In this document: positions 37,167 to 45,276 of the stretch, piece by piece
Layout of the letters: every line of letters begins with the position of its first letter
Position numbering within the stretch: position 1 is the stretch's first letter
Assembly (NCBI GenBank): GCA_964392345.1
Contig: CAYMPQ010000001.1
Location: 15,087 to 79,086 of the forward strand
Length of the DNA: 64,000 bases
Direction: 5' to 3'
DNA from: JAUVXY01 sp964392345
Lineage (GTDB): Bacteria > Actinomycetota > Humimicrobiia > Humimicrobiales > Humimicrobiaceae
Made by a program: the position numbers and the translations under genes
The notes under the pieces: generated by a model
What the model saw: only the letters and a program-made list of their open reading frames with translations
Told to the model about the DNA's origin: nothing
The model's database searches: none

Positions 37167-38927
37167 TTACTCCTCTATTAATGATGAGATTTCTTTATTG
37201 ATGTCTTCTTTGATTTCATCAATTTTATCTATCTCTGTATTCTTAATGTATCTCATTCTTGCTATCTTATTTTTTACTTTCATGGTTTCAATCAAATTAA
37301 TATCTGCTCCCATCTGGATGTATTCTTTAGCCTGATTATAGAAATAATTAATTATACTTATTATCTTATACTGTTTTTCAATTGGCGAATAAGTATCTAT
37401 CTCGTGGAATGCATTTTGATGAAGAAAATCTTCTCTTATCATTCTGGCAACAAGAAGCACCAGTCTGTCAGAGCCTGACAGAGCATCAATACCAACAAGA
37501 CGGACTATTTCTTCAAGCTCTGATTCTTCCTGAAGCAGTCTCATTGCTTCTGCCTGAAGGTCAAAATAATCATCTGCAATATTTTTTTTCACATATTCTT
37601 TTATATTCTCATTGTAAAGAGAGTATGAATTTAGCCATGATATCGCCGGGAAATGCCTGCTGTATGCCAGATTTGCCTCAAGCGACCAAAACACTTTTAC
37701 AACTCTTAGTGTTGCCTGTACAACAGGGTCCGAGAGGTCCCCGCCCGGAGGTGATACTGCACCAATAACAGAAAGTGCGCCAAACCGGTCTTTTTTTTGT
37801 GACAGGCATCTGACTCTGCCGGATCTCTCATAAAATGACGCTATTTTTGAACCTAAGTATGCAGGGTACCCTTCCTCGCCCGGCATTTCTTCAAGTCTGC
37901 CGGAAATTTCTCTCATTGCTTCGGCCCATCTTGAAGTTGAATCTGCCATTAGCGCTACAGAGTAGCCCATGTCCCTGAAGTACTCTGCTATTGTTATCCC
38001 TGTGTAAACAGATGCCTCTCTGGCTGCAACCGGCATATTTGATGTGTTGGCAATTAAGACTGTTCTTTCCATTAGAGGCTTGCCTGATTTTGGGTCAATA
38101 AGCTTTGGAAATTCAAGAAGTACATCTGTCATTTCATTTCCTCGCTCCCCACATCCTATGTAGACAACAATCTCAGCGTTTGCCCATTTTGCCAACTGAT
38201 GCTGTATGACTGTTTTGCCTGAACCAAATGGACCCGGAACGCAAGCTGTTCCGCCATTTGCAATTGGGAAGAACATATCAATAACTCTTTGTCCTGTGAT
38301 AAGCGGTTCATTGGGAGTAATCTTTTCAAGAAACGGTCTCGGCTTTCTTACGGGCCATTTCTGCATCATTGTGATACCTGTATCGCCATTTTTAGTTTTT
38401 ATTACGGCAATAGTTTCTTCTAAAGTAAAGTTTCCATCTTTTATTGTCTGTATCTCGCCGCTTAATCTAGGAGGTACCATTATGTAATGTTTTATGATAC
38501 TTGTTTCAGCAACAACCCCAAGATAATCACCGCTTTCCACTAAATCACCTTTTTTAGCAATTGGTTCAAATTTCCATTTTTTTTCTCTATCAAGCGCTGA
38601 CACATGCACGCCTCTTGTGATAAAGTTTCCTGTTTTGCCATATATTATGTCAAGGGGCCTTTGTGTCCCATCATAGATTGATTCAATAAGTCCGGGGCCC
38701 AGCTCAACAGTAAGAGGTTCGTTTGTTACATATACCGGTTCCCCGACTCCTACGCCTGCAGTCTCTTCGTAAACCTGTACGGAAGCAATGCTGCCATTTA
38801 ATTCAATGATTTCACCCATAAGCCTTTTTTCAGATACGTAAACTACATCAAACATTCTTGACCCTGCCATATTCTCAGCTGCCACAAGCGGGCCTGCCAC
38901 TTTAATGATTTTACCGATTTTTTCCAT
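37167..38927 (-). CDS. atpA: V/A-type ATPase catalytic subunit A
   Basis: A 586-residue catalytic subunit. Walker A GPFGSGKT is at residues 232-239. The non-homologous region typical of V/A-type A subunits lies before it (about 115-190). The [31 protein letters not shown] segment corresponds to the catalytic-site signature; its key residues are the Arg and Glu pairs. TAGGAGAAAA precedes the ATG. Length matches bacterial and archaeal A subunits. Confidence 0.97.
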   Translation of the reverse strand: MEKIGKIIKVAGPLVAAENMAGSRMFDVVYVSEKRLMGEIIELNGSIASVQVYEETAGVGVGEPVYVTNEPLTVELGPGLIESIYDGTQRPLDIIYGKTGNFITRGVHVSALDREKKWKFEPIAKKGDLVESGDYLGVVAETSIIKHYIMVPPRLSGEIQTIKDGNFTLEETIAVIKTKNGDTGITMMQKWPVRKPRPFLEKITPNEPLITGQRVIDMFFPIANGGTACVPGPFGSGKTVIQHQLAKWANAEIVVYIGCGERGNEMTDVLLEFPKLIDPKSGKPLMERTVLIANTSNMPVAAREASVYTGITIAEYFRDMGYSVALMADSTSRWAEAMREISGRLEEMPGEEGYPAYLGSKIASFYERSGRVRCLSQKKDRFGALSVIGAVSPPGGDLSDPVVQATLRVVKVFWSLEANLAYSRHFPAISWLNSYSLYNENIKEYVKKNIADDYFDLQAEAMRLLQEESELEEIVRLVGIDALSGSDRLVLLVARMIREDFLHQNAFHEIDTYSPIEKQYKIISIINYFYNQAKEYIQMGADINLIETMKVKNKIARMRYIKNTEIDKIDEIKEDINKEISSLIEE

Positions 38928-38940
38928 ATATTTTCTCCTA

Positions 38941-39261
38941 TTATTGCTCAGTTATAACATCCACGCCGACAGCTTTTATTATCGCATGCCTGAGTCTCTG
39001 TATTGCATAATCATTTCTTTTGCCCAGACCGGGGATAACTACTATCGAAGGCAGAAATTTATCTGAATATTCTTTAATAATAAAGTCAAGTTTGACTGCA
39101 ATCGTCTCTGTTACAAAAATAATGCCATATTCTTCTGCTGCAAGATGTTTTATCTTTACTGCTGCTTCCTCTGCTTCACTGACTGGAAAAACATCAACTC
39201 CAATTGCCTTGAATATGAGCATAATATCATTTTCACCAATTGCTGCGATTTTTGTCTTCAT
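38941..39261 (-). CDS. atpF: V/A-type ATPase subunit F
   Basis: A 106-residue small Rossmann-like stalk subunit that binds D. It begins [18 protein letters not shown] and contains the IIFVTETIA strand typical of the family. It overlaps the end of subunit C by 29 bases, an unusually long overlap for the operon and a sign of translational coupling. Confidence 0.92.
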   Translation of the reverse strand: MKTKIAAIGENDIMLIFKAIGVDVFPVSEAEEAAVKIKHLAAEEYGIIFVTETIAVKLDFIIKEYSDKFLPSIVVIPGLGKRNDYAIQRLRHAIIKAVGVDVITEQ

Positions 39262-40288
39262 CTAACAATAAAACCTCGTGTCTTATTTTACTTCTGTCAA
39301 TATCATACAGGATGCCTGTAAATACAATACTTAAGTTTTTTAACTCTATCCTTTTTTTAATGAAAAAATCAACAATTTTTTCAAGATTTGATACAGTATA
39401 TTTTACTGGATCAAAAAAATAAATGTAAAACAGTTCCTCACTTTTTTCAAAGGAATAAACTTCATCTGTAGCCTCATGCGGCAGTCCGGGCGCTTGCTTT
39501 ACCAGCGGAGCATATCTTGTTTTGCTTATCTGCTGTATAAAATATTCAAGGTTCTCATTCTCAAAATTTTTTAAAAATTTTATATCCAAAAACCCATTTT
39601 TATGCAGAAACAGGTCAAAATCAATTTTCTCGCCGGAAAACTTATTTCTGTAGATGTTTTTTATATTGAACATATCTATTATATGCTTTAAAAAGTCTTT
39701 TACCATGCTGCTCTTTATGGCAGCAATTAAGCTGTACAACTTTTCCAAAAAAAATAATTCAAGTTTCAACTCTGCAGTTCTATGGTTTTTTTCCGTGATG
39801 CCGAGCATTGCTGCATACTGCAAAATACTGCCGGTGTATAAATCAATATTTTCATGGCTCCCAGGATCCATAGCCCTTTTTAGTTGATTGTAGGAGTAAG
39901 AGACAGGGATGAAAAGTTTTTCCATGTCTCTGCTTAGGAATACAGATTTCATCATAAGCTTTATATTGTGCAGGTCCTCTTTAAGTGTTAGCAAATTAAT
40001 AATAATCTGGTGTTCTGTTTTTAATCTATCCTTTAGAAAACTAACCATGCTTTTTAGTTCAGAGGTTGCAACATTTTCAAAATTATAATTTACACCAGCA
40101 CCAGTATCGGTAAGGTACTTTGAATAATAAGTTTCATGCAGCATTCTAAGGAATTCATTTGCACTCTTTACGCCTACCATCCTTTTAATCTTCTGTTCTT
40201 CTATAAATTCTTTTTCTCTTGCTTTTAGCTCTGCGCATGCAAAAAGGTAGAAACTGTCATCGTTAATTGTGTAATCTGTTAGTGCCAA
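39233..40288 (-). CDS. atpC: V/A-type ATPase subunit C
   Basis: A 351-residue subunit connecting the central shaft to the membrane rotor ring (archaeal C / yeast d-type). It is all-helical, with VKSANEFLRMLHETYYSKYL near the N-terminus and a repeated helical-bundle layout. Sequence conservation is low, as usual for this subunit; the assignment rests also on position between E and F. It overlaps subunit E by ten bases. Confidence 0.88.
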   Translation of the reverse strand: MALTDYTINDDSFYLFACAELKAREKEFIEEQKIKRMVGVKSANEFLRMLHETYYSKYLTDTGAGVNYNFENVATSELKSMVSFLKDRLKTEHQIIINLLTLKEDLHNIKLMMKSVFLSRDMEKLFIPVSYSYNQLKRAMDPGSHENIDLYTGSILQYAAMLGITEKNHRTAELKLELFFLEKLYSLIAAIKSSMVKDFLKHIIDMFNIKNIYRNKFSGEKIDFDLFLHKNGFLDIKFLKNFENENLEYFIQQISKTRYAPLVKQAPGLPHEATDEVYSFEKSEELFYIYFFDPVKYTVSNLEKIVDFFIKKRIELKNLSIVFTGILYDIDRSKIRHEVLLLDEDKNRSNW

Positions 40289-40884
40289 CTATCCTCCCTG
40301 CCAAAAAGAAAGAAAGCTATTTCCATTTTAATATCATCAATTTCAGCTTCAACTAATGTCTCAGGAGAAATGCAGTACTGTGCATTTCTGTTAAATATCT
40401 TAAGCCCTGTTTCAAACTCATCTCTGCTGTTTGATTTTTTTAAATGCACTTTCTCTAAAATAGACTGTATTGTTTCATCATCAATGCGTTTTTCATTTCT
40501 GCCGATCAGGTATGTTCCTTCCCGGATGTCTGAACTGGCGAGACTCTTTTTTATAAATTTTATATAATCTTCTTTTCCCATTTCTGCGAGCTTATTTTTT
40601 GCCTTTTCTGTAATCCTGTCAATGACTTCAAGTTTATAGAGAAGTATTTTTTGCCTGAATTCTGTTTTTGCTTTTAAAATTTCCAGATCGTAAACCTCTC
40701 TGTACTTTTCACTGGCTTTTTGCTTCCCTTCATCAAGAAGTTTCTTTCTTCTGTTTTCTGTTTCTTTCAGCACTGCCAGAGCTCTTTCCCTGCCGCTATT
40801 TAAAATTTTTTCCCTTTCCAGGGCTGCGTCATCTAGAATCTTTTTTGAGACATTGTCTATGCCTGCAATCATATTTTCACCCAT
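40279..40884 (-). CDS. atpE: V/A-type ATPase subunit E
   Basis: A 201-residue peripheral-stalk subunit. A long N-terminal amphipathic helix rich in Lys, Glu and Arg (about residues 10-95) is followed by a small alpha/beta domain with YCISPETLVEAEID. It pairs with the small G/H-type coiled-coil subunit at the operon head to form the stator. Its ATG overlaps the stop of subunit K by one base. Confidence 0.9.
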   Translation of the reverse strand: MGENMIAGIDNVSKKILDDAALEREKILNSGRERALAVLKETENRRKKLLDEGKQKASEKYREVYDLEILKAKTEFRQKILLYKLEVIDRITEKAKNKLAEMGKEDYIKFIKKSLASSDIREGTYLIGRNEKRIDDETIQSILEKVHLKKSNSRDEFETGLKIFNRNAQYCISPETLVEAEIDDIKMEIAFFLFGREDSWH

Positions 40885-41348
40885 TAAAATTGTATGGAAT
40901 TAATAAGAAAGAATGTAATAAGAAGTCCGAGTACCGCATAGGTTTCAACCATTGCAGCAAATATAACTCCCTTCATAACCTGGGTTGCCTGTTTTGCAAC
41001 AAGGCTCACACCTGCTGCACAAACTTTTCCCTGATGTATTCCTGATGCCAGACCTGTAAGCGCAATTGGCAGTGCTGCAAAAAATAATTGCAGTCCCTGG
41101 TCAAGGCTTGTCACCTGACTAATTTTTCCAATAATTAAGAAAGCAGCAACAAAACCATAAAACCCCTGTGTTCCCGGAAGCACAACAAGTAGAAACAAGC
41201 TGCCGAATTTTGATGGATCCTCAGACAGCACGCCTGCTGCGGCTCTTCCAGAGTAGCCAATACCTATAATGGAACCAATGCTTGCGAGAGCGACTGCTAT
41301 GCCTGCGCCAAATATTGCTGTTGCTGCAGCGAGTGATACGTTATCCAT
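40884..41348 (-). CDS. atpK: V/A-type ATPase proteolipid subunit K with sodium-binding residues
   Basis: A 154-residue rotor-ring proteolipid with four transmembrane helices, i.e. two fused hairpins. Only the second hairpin carries the ion-binding carboxylate, Glu135 in FAAMVETYAVLG. Leu57, Thr60, Gln61, Tyr64 (LPGTQGFYG), Gln106 and Glu135 match Leu61, Thr64, Gln65, Tyr68, Gln110 and Glu139 of Enterococcus hirae NtpK at one constant offset of four. Those residues form the known sodium site, so sodium is the likely coupling ion. AGGAGG lies ahead of the ATG. Confidence 0.95.
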   Translation of the reverse strand: MDNVSLAAATAIFGAGIAVALASIGSIIGIGYSGRAAAGVLSEDPSKFGSLFLLVVLPGTQGFYGFVAAFLIIGKISQVTSLDQGLQLFFAALPIALTGLASGIHQGKVCAAGVSLVAKQATQVMKGVIFAAMVETYAVLGLLITFFLINSIQF

Positions 41349-41362
41349 TTTTCCTCCTGTTG

Positions 41363-43348
41363 TTAATCAACTATTGTTATATATTTATAATTATCTTTAA
41401 GTAGTTTGAATGGCCTTCCGCCGCCAACATAAAATTTTTGAAAAAATTCCACATACTGAAGCCTTAACGTGTGAACAAATCCGCCAAGTATATTAATTGC
41501 TATATTCATTATATGGCCAAATACAAGAATTAAAATCATAATTATAAAGCCGACTGCCGGGAATGAAAGTGCCTGAAATGCTATCTTGTTTATAGCAACA
41601 CCGATGCCAGCTGTTACCAGCCCCAGCGCCATTAGCCTGATGTATGAAAGAAAATCACCAAGATATGATGTTAATCCGTTAACTACTGTAAGGTTTAAAA
41701 CCCCCATAAACAACCTGAACCCCCAGCTTTTTTCATTTCTTGCAGAGAATAAAATTATGACCAGAGCTGAAGGAAGAATTACCCAGATAAGGTATTTTGA
41801 CAGGTATGCCGGGAATATAGGGGCATCCGCAAACTGCATGCTGACTGCGATGCTTGATGAGAGTACGATTACAAGAAGGGAAAGAATAATCAAAATCCAT
41901 GGGAAAGCGTCAAGGAATGCACCTCCATAATCTTTACGTCTCAGCGAGTCAAAGAACCTGATAAACATGCCAAAGATAATCTGGACAGCCCCGACAAACA
42001 GTGCAAGCCTGAAGAAGTTCATAGAACCTTCACTTGTGTTTATAGGGTCGCCCAGAATAGCAAGTTTTAAGAAAAATTTATCAATACCCATGTAAGCAGG
42101 CAGATCACCAAACCATCCGTTAAATAATACACCGGAAATTATAGTAAAAACTGCCCCATAAAATATCAGCATCATGAATTTTTTAGCCCCTTTCATCCTG
42201 AAAGCAAGAACCAGGGCCAACACTGCAAGGATAATCCCATAACCTGCATCAGTAAGGCAAAGACCGAAAAAAGCTGCAAAAAATATTGAAACGAGCGGAG
42301 TAGGATCAAGCTCAAAATATTTTGGGACGCCATAAAGGTCAATAATTATTTCAAAAGGCCTAAATAATGGCTTGTTTTCCAGTATAGTTGGGATTTCTTC
42401 GCCTTCATCCGGCTCCACTTCTGTAACTTTTGTAAATTTATGTTTTTTGATAATTGAAAAAACTTTATCCATGTCAGTTTCCTTAACCCAGGCAGTATAG
42501 AAGGACACAGATTCTGTTGAAAATCCTGATTCTATGGCATTATTTATTTCAAGATTATTTTCCAGGTAATTAAGGTAAACTATCAGATTTTTCTTATGGT
42601 TTTTAGATATTTCTTTTATCTCAGCCAGTATGGCATTTTTTCTCTTTTCGTGATAGCCAAGCTGCTTTTTTGCGGCGGCAATATTTTCTGTAACAGTTCC
42701 GCTGCAGCCTGCTGTCTCAGCTTCTTCAAAGGATAACTTACTCAAACATTCTTCTGCATCTTTTTTATTTATGTTGTGATAGGCTGCTATAATGCAGGCA
42801 TGGTCTTTGCCTTGAGATATTTTCTCAACCGGGATATTTTTTTTGTTTAACTCTTCTGTGAGGCTGCTAAATTCTTTTTGCCTGCATTTGATTTTTCCTA
42901 ATTTAATTGTATATAGATCTGTTGTTCTAATATCTTCAAGTTTACCCCTGTAGGCTGTCCACTTAGCCAGGCTGCCCAGCCGTGATTTAATATCGTTGAT
43001 TTTTGAAGATGTAATGCTGATTTCCTCTTTTGCTTTTAATACTTCATTGATTATCTGCTCAAAATCATATTTTTCTAAAATTTCTTCATACTCTTTTCTT
43101 TTAAGAACATATTTTCCAGCTTTTGAGCCAATTTGTTTTTTTTCTTTAAAGCTATCAAGGATATCAATAGCCTTGCTTAAATCTGTTGCGTGCCCTGAAG
43201 GTGCGCTTAACTGTATAAAAGCTGCATCTATTTTTTCTTTGTAAGGCTTAATTTCCACTACTGCTGCTTTTTGCAGCTCTTTCAGGACATTTTCTTCATC
43301 AGATTTGTGGGTAATGATGAGTAATTTTTTTAATTTTGCTACTGCCAT
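41363..43348 (-). CDS. atpI: V/A-type ATPase subunit I (a-type stator membrane subunit)
   Basis: A 661-residue subunit. The N-terminal half (to about residue 330) is cytoplasmic and rich in coiled coil. The C-terminal half has about seven or eight transmembrane segments with FELDPTPLVSIFFAAFFGLCLTDAGYG-type sequence at its start (key residues Pro, Phe, Asp, Gly) and the LGDFLSYIRLMALGL helix carrying the conserved arginine that faces the K ring. Its ATG overlaps the stop of the small upstream subunit as ATGA. Confidence 0.95.
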   Translation of the reverse strand: MAVAKLKKLLIITHKSDEENVLKELQKAAVVEIKPYKEKIDAAFIQLSAPSGHATDLSKAIDILDSFKEKKQIGSKAGKYVLKRKEYEEILEKYDFEQIINEVLKAKEEISITSSKINDIKSRLGSLAKWTAYRGKLEDIRTTDLYTIKLGKIKCRQKEFSSLTEELNKKNIPVEKISQGKDHACIIAAYHNINKKDAEECLSKLSFEEAETAGCSGTVTENIAAAKKQLGYHEKRKNAILAEIKEISKNHKKNLIVYLNYLENNLEINNAIESGFSTESVSFYTAWVKETDMDKVFSIIKKHKFTKVTEVEPDEGEEIPTILENKPLFRPFEIIIDLYGVPKYFELDPTPLVSIFFAAFFGLCLTDAGYGIILAVLALVLAFRMKGAKKFMMLIFYGAVFTIISGVLFNGWFGDLPAYMGIDKFFLKLAILGDPINTSEGSMNFFRLALFVGAVQIIFGMFIRFFDSLRRKDYGGAFLDAFPWILIILSLLVIVLSSSIAVSMQFADAPIFPAYLSKYLIWVILPSALVIILFSARNEKSWGFRLFMGVLNLTVVNGLTSYLGDFLSYIRLMALGLVTAGIGVAINKIAFQALSFPAVGFIIMILILVFGHIMNIAINILGGFVHTLRLQYVEFFQKFYVGGGRPFKLLKDNYKYITIVD

Positions 43349-43659
43349 CAGTTAGAAATCCTCTGGACAATTTTATTTACTGCTTCCTCTTCCTTGTACG
43401 AAGCAATTTTTTTTATGTCACTTAATTCTTTGTCAAAATCTTCTTTAAGTACTTCAATTTCTTTTTTTGCATCAGCTTTTGCTTTAGTTTCGTATTTACT
43501 GATCATATTGCCAATTTCTTTTTTTGTTTCTTCTAAGATTTCCTTGCTTTTAGAGTAAGCTTTTTCAACAATTTCTGCAGATTCTTTCTTGGAAAGGTTA
43601 ATTATCTCTTTTGCCTTTTCTTCAGATTCTTTAATTTTCTTAATAATGTTGTCAACCAT
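43348..43659 (-). CDS. atpH: V/A-type ATPase peripheral-stalk subunit G/H
   Basis: A 103-residue protein predicted to be one continuous helix, strongly charged with Lys/Glu heptads. It is the expected partner of subunit E in the stator stalk. It is the first gene of the operon, 50 bases behind a TTGACA/TATAAT promoter. Composition alone would be weak evidence; the position before subunit I, with a four-base overlap, makes the call firm. Confidence 0.88.
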   Translation of the reverse strand: MVDNIIKKIKESEEKAKEIINLSKKESAEIVEKAYSKSKEILEETKKEIGNMISKYETKAKADAKKEIEVLKEDFDKELSDIKKIASYKEEEAVNKIVQRISN

Positions 43660-43708
43660 AATTTTACCTGCAAGCTGTAATGATATTATAAAATAGTTTT
43701 GAAGGTTT

Positions 43709-43736
43709 ATTATATCAATAGACTTATTTGTGTCAA
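43709..43736 (-). promoter_or_regulatory. Promoter of the V/A-type ATPase operon
   Basis: On the minus strand a perfect TTGACA (43736-43731) and a perfect TATAAT (43714-43709) are 16 bases apart. It is the strongest consensus promoter seen in the window, divergent from the murA promoter about 70 bases away. Confidence 0.8.
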
Positions 43737-43804
43737 TAATTTCAAACTGTCTTAAGAAAAGATATATTTACAGTAAAGCACTTTTCCGTGGGGTGAAAGC
43801 AGGT

Positions 43805-43832
43805 TTGACAGTTAACGCTTTTGTGATAAAAT
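43805..43832 (+). promoter_or_regulatory. Promoter of murA
   Basis: TTGACA (43805-43810) and TAAAAT (43827-43832) are separated by 16 bases, with a TG two bases before the -10 giving an extended -10 element. The leader before the murA ATG is about 90 bases. Confidence 0.7.
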
Positions 43833-43927
43833 TTTATACCCTTACAGGTGTTTAATTTTTATGTTTAGCTGAAGATACTATATAATATTAATATGTGCAG
43901 AATAAAAATTCATGCTGTTTGAGGCAT

Positions 43928-45208
43928 ATGGAAAAATTTATAATAAATGGCGGAAAAACTTTGTCAGGAAGGGTAAGAGTAAGCGGAGCAAAAAACTCTG
44001 CGCTAAAACTAATTGCTGCGTCTATAATGGCTGACAGCAAGGTCACCTTAAAAAATGTTCCTAAAATTGAAGATGTAGCCACCATGGTTGAGGTTATAAA
44101 GACGCTTGGCGTAAAAGTTAATGTTGATGATAAGAACGGTATTCTGGAAATAGATCCGCGCAATATAAAAAGTTACGAAGCTCCTTATGAACTGGTAAGG
44201 AAGATGAGAGCATCTGTACTGGTGGCAGGGCCGCTGCTAAGTAAGTTTGGCAGTGTAAAATTAGCAATTCCAGGCGGCTGTAATATTGGTTCAAGGGGAA
44301 TTGATCTCCACCTTAAGGGGTTTGAAGCTATGGGCGCAGAAAATGTTGTAGAGCACGGGTATATTTACTGCAGGGTAAAGAGTGGTAAAACAGGCAGCAG
44401 GTTAATTGGAAGTAATATAAATTTAGATTTTCCCTCAAGAGGAGCTACTGAAAATATAATGATGGCTGCAGTTCTTGCAAAGGGTAAAACTGTGATTAAC
44501 AATGTTGCGCAGGAGCCAGAAATTGTGGACCTGGCAAATTTTTTAATCTCTATGGGCGCAGAGATCCAGGGCGGAGGAACAAATTGCATAACCATATATG
44601 GTGTAAAAAAGCTTCATGGGGCCAGTTACAGTGTTATACCTGACAGCATAGAAGCAGGAACTTTTATTGCGGCAGCAAGTTTGTGCGGCGGGACAGTAGA
44701 GGTGGAAGATGCAATATGGAAAAACCTTGAAATGTTTTGTCTCAAGCTGAAAGAAGCAGGTGTAGATATAAATACTATTGGTGAAAATAAAATAGTCGTG
44801 AGCAATTCAGGAAATAAGCTAAATCCGGTATGCATAAGCACTCTTCCTTATCCGGGGTTTCCTACTGATCTGCAGCCTATAGCGGTAGTGCTGCTATCTG
44901 TAGTTCCGGGAATATCTGTGGTTACAGAGAATGTTTTTGAGAACAGGTTTATGTATGTAGATGAATTAAATAGAATGGGGGCTAACATAAAAATTGATGG
45001 CCATCATGCAGTAATAAACGGAACAGAAAAATTATCAGGTGCGCCGATCAGGGCCTTTGATCTTCGTGCAGGAGCTGCCATGGTACTGGCCGGGCTTGCA
45101 GCGGAGGGAGTTACGGAGGTAAGTGATATCTACCACGTAAAGAGGGGATATGAAAATTTTGAGGAAAAATTAGCAAGCATTGGAGCTGACATAAAAATAG
45201 TTAATTAA
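43928..45208 (+). CDS. murA: UDP-N-acetylglucosamine 1-carboxyvinyltransferase
   Basis: A 426-residue enzyme for the first committed step of peptidoglycan synthesis, adding enolpyruvate to UDP-GlcNAc. It has the N-terminal VSGAKNSALK and the catalytic loop PGGCNIGSRGIDLH with Cys118, the fosfomycin-reactive position (so the Cys form, not the Asp form). FPTDLQP and DLRAGAAMVLAG are present near the end. The ATG at 43928 has a close GAGG. The open frame begins 33 bases earlier without family conservation. Confidence 0.97.
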   Translation: MEKFIINGGKTLSGRVRVSGAKNSALKLIAASIMADSKVTLKNVPKIEDVATMVEVIKTLGVKVNVDDKNGILEIDPRNIKSYEAPYELVRKMRASVLVAGPLLSKFGSVKLAIPGGCNIGSRGIDLHLKGFEAMGAENVVEHGYIYCRVKSGKTGSRLIGSNINLDFPSRGATENIMMAAVLAKGKTVINNVAQEPEIVDLANFLISMGAEIQGGGTNCITIYGVKKLHGASYSVIPDSIEAGTFIAAASLCGGTVEVEDAIWKNLEMFCLKLKEAGVDINTIGENKIVVSNSGNKLNPVCISTLPYPGFPTDLQPIAVVLLSVVPGISVVTENVFENRFMYVDELNRMGANIKIDGHHAVINGTEKLSGAPIRAFDLRAGAAMVLAGLAAEGVTEVSDIYHVKRGYENFEEKLASIGADIKIVN

Positions 45209-45276
45209 AACTAAGATTTATATAAATTTGCTGTATTTTTAAATGGTGTTTACCAGATTTTGCAGAACAGTAAAAA

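Noticed and set aside
44365..44595. Minus-strand frames within murA
   Set aside because: They are overlapped by a fully conserved gene and carry no recognisable domain.
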